A stretch of 64,000 nucleotides of DNA from Zanthoxylum bungeanum (taxonomy: Eukaryota > Streptophyta > Magnoliopsida > Sapindales > Rutaceae): NCBI GenBank assembly GCA_019454045.1, contig SKCR01031871.1, positions 53,532 through 117,531 on the forward strand, written 5' to 3'. Of this stretch, positions 56,013-64,000 are shown in pieces. Position 1 is the stretch's first letter. Each line of letters starts with the position of its first letter. A program made the translations under genes and the position numbers. The notes beneath the pieces were generated by a model. The model was not told the DNA's origin and ran no database searches. It saw only the letters and a program-made list of their open reading frames with translations.

Positions 56013-56024
56013 TACCAGGCACCG

Positions 56025-56190
56025 CTGACGTGGCAGCTGACTGGGCTGCTGACTGTGCGCTGACGTGGCGCTGACTGGGCGCTGACGTGGCGGATGACTG
56101 GGCTGCTGACTGTGCGCTGACGTGGCGCTGACTGTGCGCTGACTGGGGCGACACGTGGCTTGACTGGACCGCTGACGTGAGTCGTCTTCT
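56025..56190 (-). repeat. Leader array 2: GCTGACGTGGC units
   Basis: On the plus strand repeated GCTGACGTGGC and GCTGACTG(G/T)GC units. Each GACGTGG contains an ACGT core, as in G-box/bZIP-type sites. GC-rich, unlike the surroundings. It may be regulatory or just an expanded leader repeat. Confidence 0.8.
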
Positions 56191-56428
56191 TCCTCAGGTT
56201 GGCGCGTGCAGGAGCGTGTGTGCGCGTGGAGCGCGTGAGAAACCCTCTGTCTGGCGCGTGCGGTCTCTCTGGACCTCCGATCGATCGCCGGAAAATATCA
56301 CCGTGCTCGTCTCTCCGTGAAAAGTCCGATGATATGCTCAAAATCGATTTTCGACAACTTTCGTCGGAATCGACTTTCCGAACCGAAACTTCGTTTCTGA
56401 ATTTCGGGATCCCTCCGTGGAACCGTAG

Positions 56429-56440
56429 CTCTGATACCAC
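56429..56440 (-). other. Primer binding site of TNT1-like element
   Basis: On the minus strand GTGGTATCAGAG follows the 5' LTR end ...TTCACAACA. Complementary to initiator tRNA-Met. Confidence 0.9.
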
Positions 56441-56441
56441 T

Positions 56442-56751
56442 TGTTGTGAATAAACACACAATAATAGAGGTGAATTGAGAGAAAACTCTTCTTTTATATA
56501 TACCCACAAAAGAATTACAAAGCTTACAATCCAAGCTTTACAAAAAACTCTCAAACACTTTACTCTCTATCTTCCTCAGGATTTGGGATAATTTTCTAAT
56601 GGACTTAGGGCTCCTTATATAATGCTCAAACCGCGTGAACAGTGTCACGTGGTTTGAGCAGTTGCAACTTTGCTAACTTCTCAAACCTCTGCTTTGCAGC
56701 TGGCCAAGTTGGCCAGCTGCAACACAGCATGTTGCATGCTGTAATACATCA
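56442..56751 (-). repeat. 5' LTR of TNT1-like element
   Basis: 310 bp, matching 51271-51579. The minus-strand TATA box ATTATATAAG is at 56623-56614. The palindrome next to it has one substitution and one indel compared with the 3' LTR. Confidence 0.95.
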
Positions 56752-58890
56752 GCATTTACTCTAATCAACGGAACCTCCAGTGATTCAACTAGCTTGTCCA
56801 CCACCTTCAATTTCAAGATCCTGTGGCAATTACTTTTGCTGTCCAATGCGAGCATTGCTAGTGCTTCTCCTGCAGCAATCCTTACATGTTTATGGTTTTC
56901 TGGCATTCCCTCTTTGAAGAAAATGTTGAACAACTCCTTCAGGATTCCTCCGGTGGCCCCAATCCTCTCAGTTGCATCTGCTTCTAGTGCAAGACTAGTT
57001 AGAATGTCTATGCCCAACTTTTGCAGCGATGGTTGTTTTTCTCCATGTATCAAAATATCCCTGATGTTACTGATTGTGAAAACAACCTCCGAAATCTCTC
57101 TTCTAAGACGTTCCCCTGTTACACCTGTTGTGCTTGCCAGCATCTTCACCAGTTTCAGAGAACGTTTCACCGTCAACAAGCTCTCTTCGGCATGGGTAAA
57201 TCAATAATCTTTGGTAGTAGCCCCGTTGTATTTCCAATTTTCCGCAGTTGTCATGGTCGCGGGCAAGTTTCTTCATAAGAAGTCCTAAATGATTAAACGT
57301 CCAGTCCGTAATTTGCATGATCAAGAATGATCTTCTTTTCGTCAAGTTCATATGTCGCAGCACCAGAGCTCCTATTTGTTTGTAGCAGAGATGATATTGA
57401 TGCCATTGCGCCAGGTATGCCAGCTACTCGAAGAGAGTTCTGCTTGTTGCCAGCTAATTTTAACAATATTTCTGCAGCCGATCGCCTGATCTCCTCCTGT
57501 TGTAGGTCTTTCCAGTTCAACATTTCAACAAATCTTTCAATCAAAGACAGATTTATCCCAATCTTCTGAAGGGTATCATCAGAAAACCGCTCACTCGTTG
57601 CAAATTGGCGAAGAATTCTTGCGCCAATGAGTTGCTCATCAGGGGAATTTGAATCCAAAAGCTCCATACCAAAACTAACCATATCCAATTTCAACCCATC
57701 GAATATGCTTCCATTAACACACTTTGAATATGCATCATAGAAAAACCTTCGAATCGAAACCAAACCTGATGGCCCAAAATCACATTCTCTGTTCACCTCT
57801 TCCAGTAGTTTACAGTATATGACCTTCCACTCCCAGTAAGCTTTCTCCATTAGAAACAACAAAGCTTCTGCCAAGGCCAAGGAATAGAAAATGATCAGAG
57901 CTGCTTCGCGGTTCCTCTTGTCAGTATCTCCTTTAGCTACATCACCATAGTTATGTCTGATCAGCTTCATCAGTGAGAGAGCCACACAAGTTGTTGCAGA
58001 TGCAAGCTGGAGCAAATAGAGAAGTTTACTGATATTTCTTGTAAGGAACACCCATTGAGCATAGGGTAGAAGCGGAACATCTTCACTTGCCCATGTCCTA
58101 GTTGGCTTCCTTTGCCAGTTTCTAGTTCCATCACTACTTTCTGCTATCTCCCTGCGCTTCCCAATAACTATTGGCCGGAACATTGATTTTGCAGCTTCAA
58201 TGAGATAATCAGAACCGGAATTTTTTTCATGAAAACTGTTGATTCCAGCATCTGCAAGTGACCATGTGGCTTGGTGCTGCCATTCTAGCTCTTGACTTCT
58301 GCTAAAAATACGAGCACCTTCAATCAACAAAATAAAGGTGATGAACCAGAAGTCAGTCTTGTCCAAAGTGATGGCGAAACCACCAAGAAGAACAACTGTT
58401 GCCCAAATGAATCCAAGAGTTCCAAGACCAGTTGCCGCCTTCTCAAGAATTGCAAGGTGCAGGGCGAAAAGGGTCAGTTTCTTTTCAGGTGCAGCAACCG
58501 CAGGTATCTTTGGAGAAACAGAACTTGCATTGCTGCTCTGAGGTTCAAAGATGGTGGTACTTGAACTACCAACTGTTTTACTAAGCTTTCGAAGCTCATC
58601 GACATTCAAATGAAGCTCATCTTCTGTGGACGCCCCACGATCCATGCTACAGCTCTCAAAACTCAATGCTTGTTCTGTTTGGTCTTAGGTGGGGGGATTT
58701 GTTGGGTAGTTATAAGGAAAAAGAGGAAGAGAATGAGCTTTGTGGTGGACGTTTATTTTCTGAAGTGAAAAACAAAATATAAAGAAAATTATTTCTATTT
58801 CTGTCAATGTTCCTAGGAAGTGGAGGGTGATAAAATAGTGATTAAAACTAATCACAAAATACATATATATAGCATACATACATAAATACA

Positions 58891-59831
58891 TATTATGGAA
58901 TTAAGATTCAAAATAGAATTCCTAGTACTTTAGGATTCATGATTTTACTATATTTCCTTATTAGATACATATTCCTACATTCATTATTATTACTCATTAC
59001 TATAGGATTCCTTTTATATTTGGTTTTCTATGTAACCTATATAAGACCTCTACCATTGTAAATTCATATAGAGTAAATTGAAGACTTTCTTTCATTATCT
59101 AATATGGTATCAGACAACGGGTTCTCACTTTTTTAGTTTCACTCTCTCTGTTTTCATCGGCGTGTGGGGATCACGGCCACCATCGGCACGTGAACCTCAC
59201 ACGCCACCCCTTCATAAGTGTGTTTTGGCCTGTTCCTTTCAGGTTCGACTCTTTTAAGATTTTGCTTCCGCTCTTTGTCGGGATTTCACTCCCTCTCTGT
59301 CGAGATTTAACTCTCTCTTTGGCTTTGGTTCTCTCAGGCTTCGGCTCTCTCAGGCTTCGCACCCTTTTAGGCTTCGGCTCCCCCTTTGGACTTCGTAGGT
59401 TAAAGCTCTCAGGCTTCGGCATCCTCTTGGGTTTCGGCTCTCCTTTCGGGCTTCGTAGGTTAAAGCTCTCCGGCTTCGGCTCCCCCTTCGGGCTTCGTAG
59501 GTTAAATTTCAGGACTCCGCTATCCGATTTCAAGATACAACCTCAAGCTTGTTCTTTCGTCACCAGCTTGAGTTTGAGGGGGGGGTTGTTAAGGAGTGTT
59601 AAGGAATATTATTATTGAAATCTATATTATGGAATCAAGATCCAAAATAGAATTCCTAGTACCTTTAGGATTCATGATTTTATTATATTTCCCTATTAGA
59701 TACATATTTCCTATATTCATTATTAGTATTCATTATTATAGGATTCCTTTTCTATTTTGGTTTTCTATGTAACCTAGTTAAAGGCCCATACCATTGTAAA
59801 TTCATATAGAGTGAATTCAAAACTCTTTCAT
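58891..59831 (+). mobile_element. TRIM-type mini LTR retrotransposon
   Basis: 5' LTR about 58891-59100 (its first ~40 bases missing), PBS-like TGGTATCAGACA at 59105, internal region of about 490 bp without pol, PPT (AGTTTGAGGGGGGGG, about 59571-59586), 3' LTR 59588-59831 starting TGTTAAGGAGTGTTAAGG. Total size under 1 kb, with no coding capacity: the hallmarks of a TRIM mobilised in trans by a copia element. Confidence 0.85.
59310..59515 (+). repeat. Tandem GGCTTCGGCTC / CTTCGTAGGTTAAAG repeat inside the TRIM
   Basis: Three units of about 55-60 bp, each with GGCTTCGGCTCNCCTTTCGG-type sequence and a CTTCGTAGGTTAAAGCTCTC end, preceded by shorter CTCTCAGGCTTCGG copies. They create a repetitive open frame on the minus strand (59533-59171) that is not a real gene. 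Confidence 0.85.
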
Positions 59832-59910
59832 TATGTATCAGACAACAAGTTCTCACTTTTCTAATTTCACTCTCTCTGTTTTCATCGATGTGTGGGGATC
59901 ACCTCTCTCC
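59832..59910 (+). repeat. Start of a second TRIM internal region
   Basis: After the 3' LTR the sequence repeats the PBS and first internal bases (TATGTATCAGACAACAAGTT, then TTCTCACTTTT and GTGTGGGGATCAC), as at 59103-59172. It then stops being TRIM-like. This is what a tandem TRIM array sharing one LTR leaves behind. Confidence 0.75.
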
Positions 59911-60375
59911 CTCTTCAGATTCTTTACAAGCACCTTTTTCCTTTTTATTGTTGTTGCTAAAAGAAAAGTAATTATTTTCTCCTCCTTTTCTTGTTCTTCT
60001 CTTTAAATGATCACCAGAAACAACCCTATTGGGGTAGCAATCAAATTCTGTCAAAGGGTAAAGAAAGGGGAAATTGTTTGGACTTTAATTATTCTTTGAA
60101 ACAAAACCATGATTTTTTTTCCCTAAGAGACATTCACTTTTACTTCCCTCCAACAATACCAGTTGCAACTAACAGCTTCAACACCATCCTTTTTACATAG
60201 CTTAGGTCCCATTGACCAGACTTTAGCTTGGAAATAAAAAGTCAACCTCACTGAGGCCCGTAAGGCAAGAGCCACTGACCAACTGGCACTTAATATGTAC
60301 CACAATCCATCTATATTCAGTAATATCTCTAAAATATCAATTGATTATGAACAAAATTGTAGAAACTAATTTTAA
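59900..60375. repeat. Unknown repeat, copy R1
   Basis: Shares ACCTTTTTCCTTTTTATT, AAATGATCACCAGAA, GGGGAAATTGTTTGGACTTT, CTCCAACAATACCAGTTGCAA, AAGGCAAGAGCCACTGACC and CCATCTATATTCA(G/C)TAAT with R3 and in part with R2. Non-coding. Not assigned to a TE family. Confidence 0.8.
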
Positions 60376-60649
60376 ATAATGAAATGGATTCCCTTATTCC
60401 GTCCAAATTGATTATTTTATTTCCAAGAGACGTTGTTTGGTAGTGTTGAGTTGAGATTTGATCTTCAGGTCCTGAATTCGAATCTAAAGAGTACGTTTCT
60501 TGTAAGAATTTGAGAGCCGGGGATTTTATTTGCTCCACTTGAGCCCGAAAGGAATGGTTTGAAGGTAGGGTTTCCAATAATTTCAAAAAAAAAATGTGTT
60601 AAAATTATCTTTAGTACTTTATGATTAACAGTAGTCATCATTATATCAC
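60376..60649. other. Spacer between repeats R1 and R2
   Basis: No gene or structure recognised. Confidence 0.5.
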
Positions 60650-60935
60650 CTTCACAATTTTATTATAGGGTTTTGCAATTCAAATACATTTACTAAATTT
60701 TGAGAACAGTGACTTACAAACTCCCCTCACTAACCTTTACAAACACCCCTTTTCCTTTTTATTCTTGTTGCTAGAACAAAAGTATTACCTACTTTTCTAA
60801 TTCTTTTTTTGTTCTCCACTTTAAATGATCACCAGAACAAACCTAACTGGCACTTATGTACCAAAATCCATCTATATTCACTAATATCTATCAATTGATT
60901 AAGAACAAAGTATGCAGAAACTAAATTGGCAAAGA
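60650..60935. repeat. Unknown repeat, copy R2 (internally deleted)
   Basis: Starts with TTTTATTATAGGGTTTTGCA / AAATTTTGAGAACAGTGACTT, shared with R3 upstream of the R1-like part. The middle (GGGGAAATTG to GAGCCACTGACC) is missing, and AACAAACCTA joins ACTGGCACTTATG directly. Confidence 0.8.
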
Positions 60936-61655
60936 ATTAGGAGAAAACATAATAACTTCGTAATCAGCAAATTAAAGTAAGTGACACGCGAATTATGTAG
61001 AATCCATCTGCATTACACTTCTAAGAACCCTCCAAGATAATTTTCGGTGGATGATTTTCTTCTTTAAATTTACGGTATAAGTTTCCAAATTACCTTTAGG
61101 TGATTTTTTTGTTTTGTTGACTTTTGAGTGGTGTATTCTCCTATAAATAGGGAGATCATTTAAGAACTCAAATCATCTCCAACAAAAAGCTCTAAGTAAG
61201 ATAGTTTAGAATGTAAGCTTTAAGAAAGAGAGTTTAGAGAGTGTAGTTAGTCTGCGAGTTTTTTTTTTGGTATAAGTTTTGTGATATTTATAAATTCTAT
61301 TTAAGTAGTAATAGAGAGCATATATTTGGAAAGATCATATGTAACCACTGTTGGAATTCTGAACTGTTTTATCGGAGTACAATACACATGGCCTGCATGT
61401 ACAAAATCTCATAAGAATGATGTGAATTGCCAAGTAATGAGGACAGATGGAAGTAGTAGAGATACACATATGACGATAGTACTTTTGTATATAAGTTTGA
61501 TATGTAAATGTGTTGATAATTACATTAACTTTAAAATAGTAATAATATTGGATGGTCTTATATTGAAATAATTTTATTATTATAAATTAATTTTAAAGTT
61601 AATATTTTTAGTCGTTGATTTTGGAAAAATTGTCAAATTTCTCTATTATTACTCA
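60936..61655 (+). other. Spacer with a promoter-like TATA box
   Basis: CTCCTATAAATAGGGAGATC at about 61138 is a strong TATA-like sequence with a small palindrome. It is followed by A/G-rich TCTAAGTAAGATAG sequence, as in plant retroelement leaders. No coding gene; the 81-codon open frame at 61326 shows no motif. Confidence 0.45.
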
Positions 61656-61659
61656 ATAC

Positions 61660-62180
61660 AAAAAACATCCTTCATAATTTTATTATTTGGTTTTGCAATC
61701 CAAAATACATTTTCTAAATTTTGAGAAACAGTGACTTACAAACTTGTCCACTCCCCTCACTAACCTCAAACACCTTTTTCCTTTTTATTCTTGTTGCTAG
61801 AACAAAAGTAATTTTTGCTTTACCTACTTTTCTAATCCTTTTCTTGTTCTTCTCTTTAAATGATCACCAGAACAAACCTATTGGGGGAGGCAATCAAATT
61901 CGGTCAAAAAAAAAGAAGGGGAAATTGTTTGGACTTTAATTATTATTTTTTTTTCTAAGAGACATTCACTTTTACTTCCCTCCAACAATACCAGTTGCAA
62001 CTGACAGCTTCCTATATTCCGTCCAGATTGAGTGGCACCATCCATTTTCCGTAAGGCAAGAGCCACTGACCAACTGGCACTTAATATGTACCACAATCCA
62101 TCTATATTCACTAATATCTCTAAAATACCAATTGATTATGAACAAAGTATGCAGAAACTAATTTTAAATTTATAAATGGA
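61660..62180. repeat. Unknown repeat, copy R3
   Basis: The longest copy. It carries both the TGGTTTTGCAATCCAAAATA / AAATTTTGAGAAACAGTGAC left part (as R2) and the full R1-like right part, ending TATGCAGAAACTAATTTTAAA. Confidence 0.82.
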
Positions 62181-62262
62181 TTCCCCTTTTCTACCACATT
62201 TAAATCCTATTCGCTCTTTGGCGGGTGAAACAGATGATGCATGGATTTAGGAATAACGTCTT

Positions 62263-62388
62263 TTATTGTTGCCTCAAATCAGCTCGAGTCCTCAAATCCA
62301 GTTCTGCTTGCACTTGCAGATGTATTATCGAACAAGTCTTCAAATTCATTAGGGGAATCTTATTGTTGCCTCAAATCAGCTCGAGTCC
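62263..62388. repeat. 97-bp spaced direct repeat at the end of the hAT gene
   Basis: TTATTGTTGCCTCAAATCAG plus CTCGAGTCC occurs at 62263-62291 and 62360-62388, 97 bp apart. The second copy overlaps the stop codon of the transposase, so the first is a local duplication of the gene's 3' end or a tandem shift. Confidence 0.8.
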
Positions 62389-64000
62389 AATCGTCCACGC
62401 ATATTGTTGCTTCTAGAGTGCTTGGATGTAATGAAGATTGTCTAACTTCCAATATATTGTCTCTCATGCTGAAAGCTTGCTCAACCGTAATGGTGGAAAC
62501 AAGTGCTGCCAATATCTCTTTAGCAATAATTGATAATACATGATATACATTTTGATGTCGATTCCACCATTCAAGGATTTGAAAATTTTTACTAAATAAA
62601 CTTTCAGTTGAAAACTCAAAATTTGTAAATAAATAATTATCTAATTCCGGATTATTAGTCGTGTTATCCCTATGTTTTTTATTTCGTTGTAGTAACCAAC
62701 GATCACCCGCACTAAGTCTTGTTTGCATCACGGATTCGCTACTACTGGATTGTCCTACTGATTGCAAGTTATATCCTTTAATATAATCATTAAATAACTC
62801 TTTAAATCAATTTTATTTTAGCTATTATTCTTGTAATATCAATTTCATCTAATATTCCTAAATATACATAGTAAGCTGTAAAGCACGATTCAAACCTTCT
62901 AATTTAAATTTAGGATAAAAAAACAGCAACGATAAGACAAAGTAAATGAATGTCTCTAAAATAATGCAATCATTTTTGTTTCATAACATTAATAGCTTCA
63001 AACAAAATAATATCATTAGGATCGGAACTTTCAACATGCTCATCGAGAGTACTGACAATATTCAAACTTTCAAGAATAAATAAATGTATTGTAGGATAAT
63101 AAACTCCGCTAAAAATATTTGTAGCATTATTAAAAAAAATTTAAATTTCTAAAATTTTAACACAAATTTCTCATTGATTAGGAAAAAGTGTGATATATTG
63201 AACATGTTGAGGAAAAAACTACATAATACATATTTGTATTGCAAAGCTTGACATAAAAGAAAATAAGTTGAATTTCAACATGTTGGAACATCTCGTGAAA
63301 ATTTTATCGGTTTAATACCATTTAATTTACAAAACTTGGCCCATTCTCTCCTAACTTGAGAATATGACCAAATATAATTAAGTGATTTCTTAATAGAATC
63401 AATGAAATGTGATAATTTTTCCTGACCATATTGAACACATAAATTAAGGATATGACATGTGCAACGAACATGAAAAAATCGACCGTCTAAATTTGGTTCA
63501 CATATTTCTATTAAATCAGTGATTGATGCAGTATTTGCAAATGCATTATCAAATCCAATAATTAAAATTTAACCTAATAAATCATATTCATAAAAAAATT
63601 ACTTTCATCATTCTATAAATATTTTGTGCAGTATGTTGTTCATCAAAAACTCTAGATGCAATAAGTCGTTTTTGCATGTTCCATGATGCATCAATCCAAT
63701 AACAAGTCACACCCGTGTATGAGTGTGTTTGCCAATGGTCACTCTAAATAACAGAACAAATAGAAAGACGACCTTCAATATCTCTAACTGTTTCATTTAA
63801 AATAATTTTATCATCTTTGTATAATTTAAAATTTTGACGTTTTGTTGTATTTCGAGTTATTCTACAAGCAGCAGGATTTAAAGCATTTTGAACGTATTTA
63901 GTAAAAGTAAGTTTTTCACCAAAACTTAAAGAAAGATGTGACATACAAGTTAATTTAGCAAATTCTTCTATATTTTTAGCATCATAATATTTAAATAAAT
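62360..64000 (-). pseudogene. hAT transposase, RICESLEEPER type, 5' end outside window
   Basis: hAT transposases cut and paste DNA elements. Read on the minus strand from the right edge: a LSLSFGEKLTFTKYVQNALN segment, RNTTKRQNFKLYKDDK, DIEGRLSICSVI with a stop, then HSYTGVTCYWIDASWNMQKR, RVFDEQHTAQNIYRM, IIGFDNAFANTASI, EPNLDGRFFHVRCTCHILNL, WSYSQVRREWAKFCKLNGIK and FSRDVPT-x-NST. The central part (about 63270-62770) has many stops. The C-terminal hAT dimerisation domain is open at 62767-62360: QILEWWNRHQNVYHVLSIIA, ALVSTITVEQAFSM, DDWTRADLRQQ, stop. The catalytic Asp in FDNA is present. A decayed copy; no terminal repeat is identified at the right side of the gene. Confidence 0.9.

Larger units (their letters stand above)
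51271..56751 (-). mobile_element. TNT1-like Ty1/copia element inserted in ARM gene copy B, TSD GCATT
   Basis: LTRs 56442-56751 (5') and 51271-51579 (3') on the minus strand; TSD GCATT at 51266-51270 and 56752-56756. PBS 56429-56440, leader with two repeat arrays, gag, protease, integrase, RT, RNase H, then PPT next to the 3' LTR. The protein motifs are those of the Tork/TNT1 group. LTRs are almost the same length (309 and 310 bp), with a cluster of about ten differences, many of them indels. The coding region has several frameshifts. Confidence 0.96.
50630..58645 (-). pseudogene. Membrane-anchored ARM-repeat protein, copy B (disrupted)
   Basis: This is the same gene as at 2716-5246. The conserved start is ATG 58645 (MDRGAST; an in-frame ATG seven codons upstream at 58666 is also possible). 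About 450 codons are open to about 57300 and differ from copy A at nine residues by my count. The N-terminal hydrophobic segments are the same. Then come small deletions at about 57303, 57275, 57240 and 57200. An in-frame 33-bp deletion lies at 57173-57176, between TCAA repeats that copy A still has. The frame is open again at 57179-56757. The copia element splits the coding sequence at a GCATT site inside the RVNAARILRN region. Beyond it (51270-50630) exon 1 ends, the splice donor GTAAGT has become ATAAGT, and exon 2 carries several single-base deletions. Non-functional. Confidence 0.88.
50582..59100. repeat. Segmental duplication, copy B
   Basis: Counterpart of 2651-5686 with the same gene and upstream region. 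It is longer because a TNT1-like copia element (51271-56751) sits in the gene. Copy B also keeps the TRIM internal region and 3' LTR beyond the point where copy A ends. Confidence 0.9.

Noticed and set aside
55795..56190. Possible CRISPR-like spaced repeats
   Set aside because: Repeat units diverge and spacers are short and irregular, and the locus is the leader of a plant copia element in a eukaryotic genome.
59171..59533. Minus-strand ORF with repeated SFNLRSPKGEPKPK peptide
   Set aside because: It is produced by the tandem repeat inside the TRIM internal region. It has no start context, homolog or non-repetitive part.

Overview
The window is a piece of a plant nuclear genome, most likely from a eudicot. 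It is intergenic heterochromatin built from nested LTR retrotransposons, with one duplicated host gene. Evidence for a plant: Ty1/copia elements primed by the initiator-Met tRNA (TGGTATCAGAG sites), an Athila-like Ty3/gypsy element primed by tRNA-Asp (TGGCGCCGTTGCC site), hAT transposons with 8-bp target duplications, a TRIM-type mini retrotransposon, a GT-AG intron, and a plant-type membrane-anchored armadillo-repeat protein. There are no operons, ribosome binding sites or CRISPR arrays.

Layout from left to right. 1-823 is a copia reverse transcriptase fragment, cut by a copia LTR relic (824 to about 2330). 2651-5686 is copy A of a duplicated block with an ARM-repeat gene on the minus strand. 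6836-7314 is a copia gag fragment cut by an LTR fragment (7315-8595), which is cut in turn by the Athila-like element (8596-29939). That element carries two clean insertions: a 556-bp hAT MITE (11552-12107, TSD GGCAATAT) and a 9.1-kb copia element (12799-21941, TSD TTTAT). Removing each one with one TSD copy restores the gag-protease reading frame. Between integrase and the 3' LTR the Athila element carries two extra ORFs. One (25816-26259) is a small basic Cys-containing protein. The other (26604-27257) is a full-length, intronless LOG-family (cytokinin-activating phosphoribohydrolase) gene with a single in-frame stop. This is the most unusual content of the window.

29937-40441 is a decayed minus-strand copia element whose leader holds a solo LTR (36328-38275, TSD ATAAG). 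It is fused to the truncated Athila 3' LTR by a short-homology junction. 40442-44026 is unassigned. 44027-49781 is a second Athila-like LTR split by a 3.8-kb internally deleted copia element (44320-48162, TSD GCGCC). 49782-50581 is a copia 3' end. 50582 to about 59100 is copy B of the ARM-gene block, with the gene broken by a TNT1-like copia element on the minus strand (51271-56751, TSD GCATT). 58891-59831 is a TRIM element whose 5' LTR lies in the gene's upstream region in both block copies. 59900-62180 holds three copies of an unknown repeat. 62360-64000 is a decayed RICESLEEPER-type hAT transposase that runs off the right edge.

No gene here is clearly intact. Both ARM-gene copies contain frameshifts, many of them single-base indels, and some of these could be assembly errors. 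The retroelement genes carry many stops. Every call rests on reading motifs, terminal repeats and target duplications by eye; no search was run.
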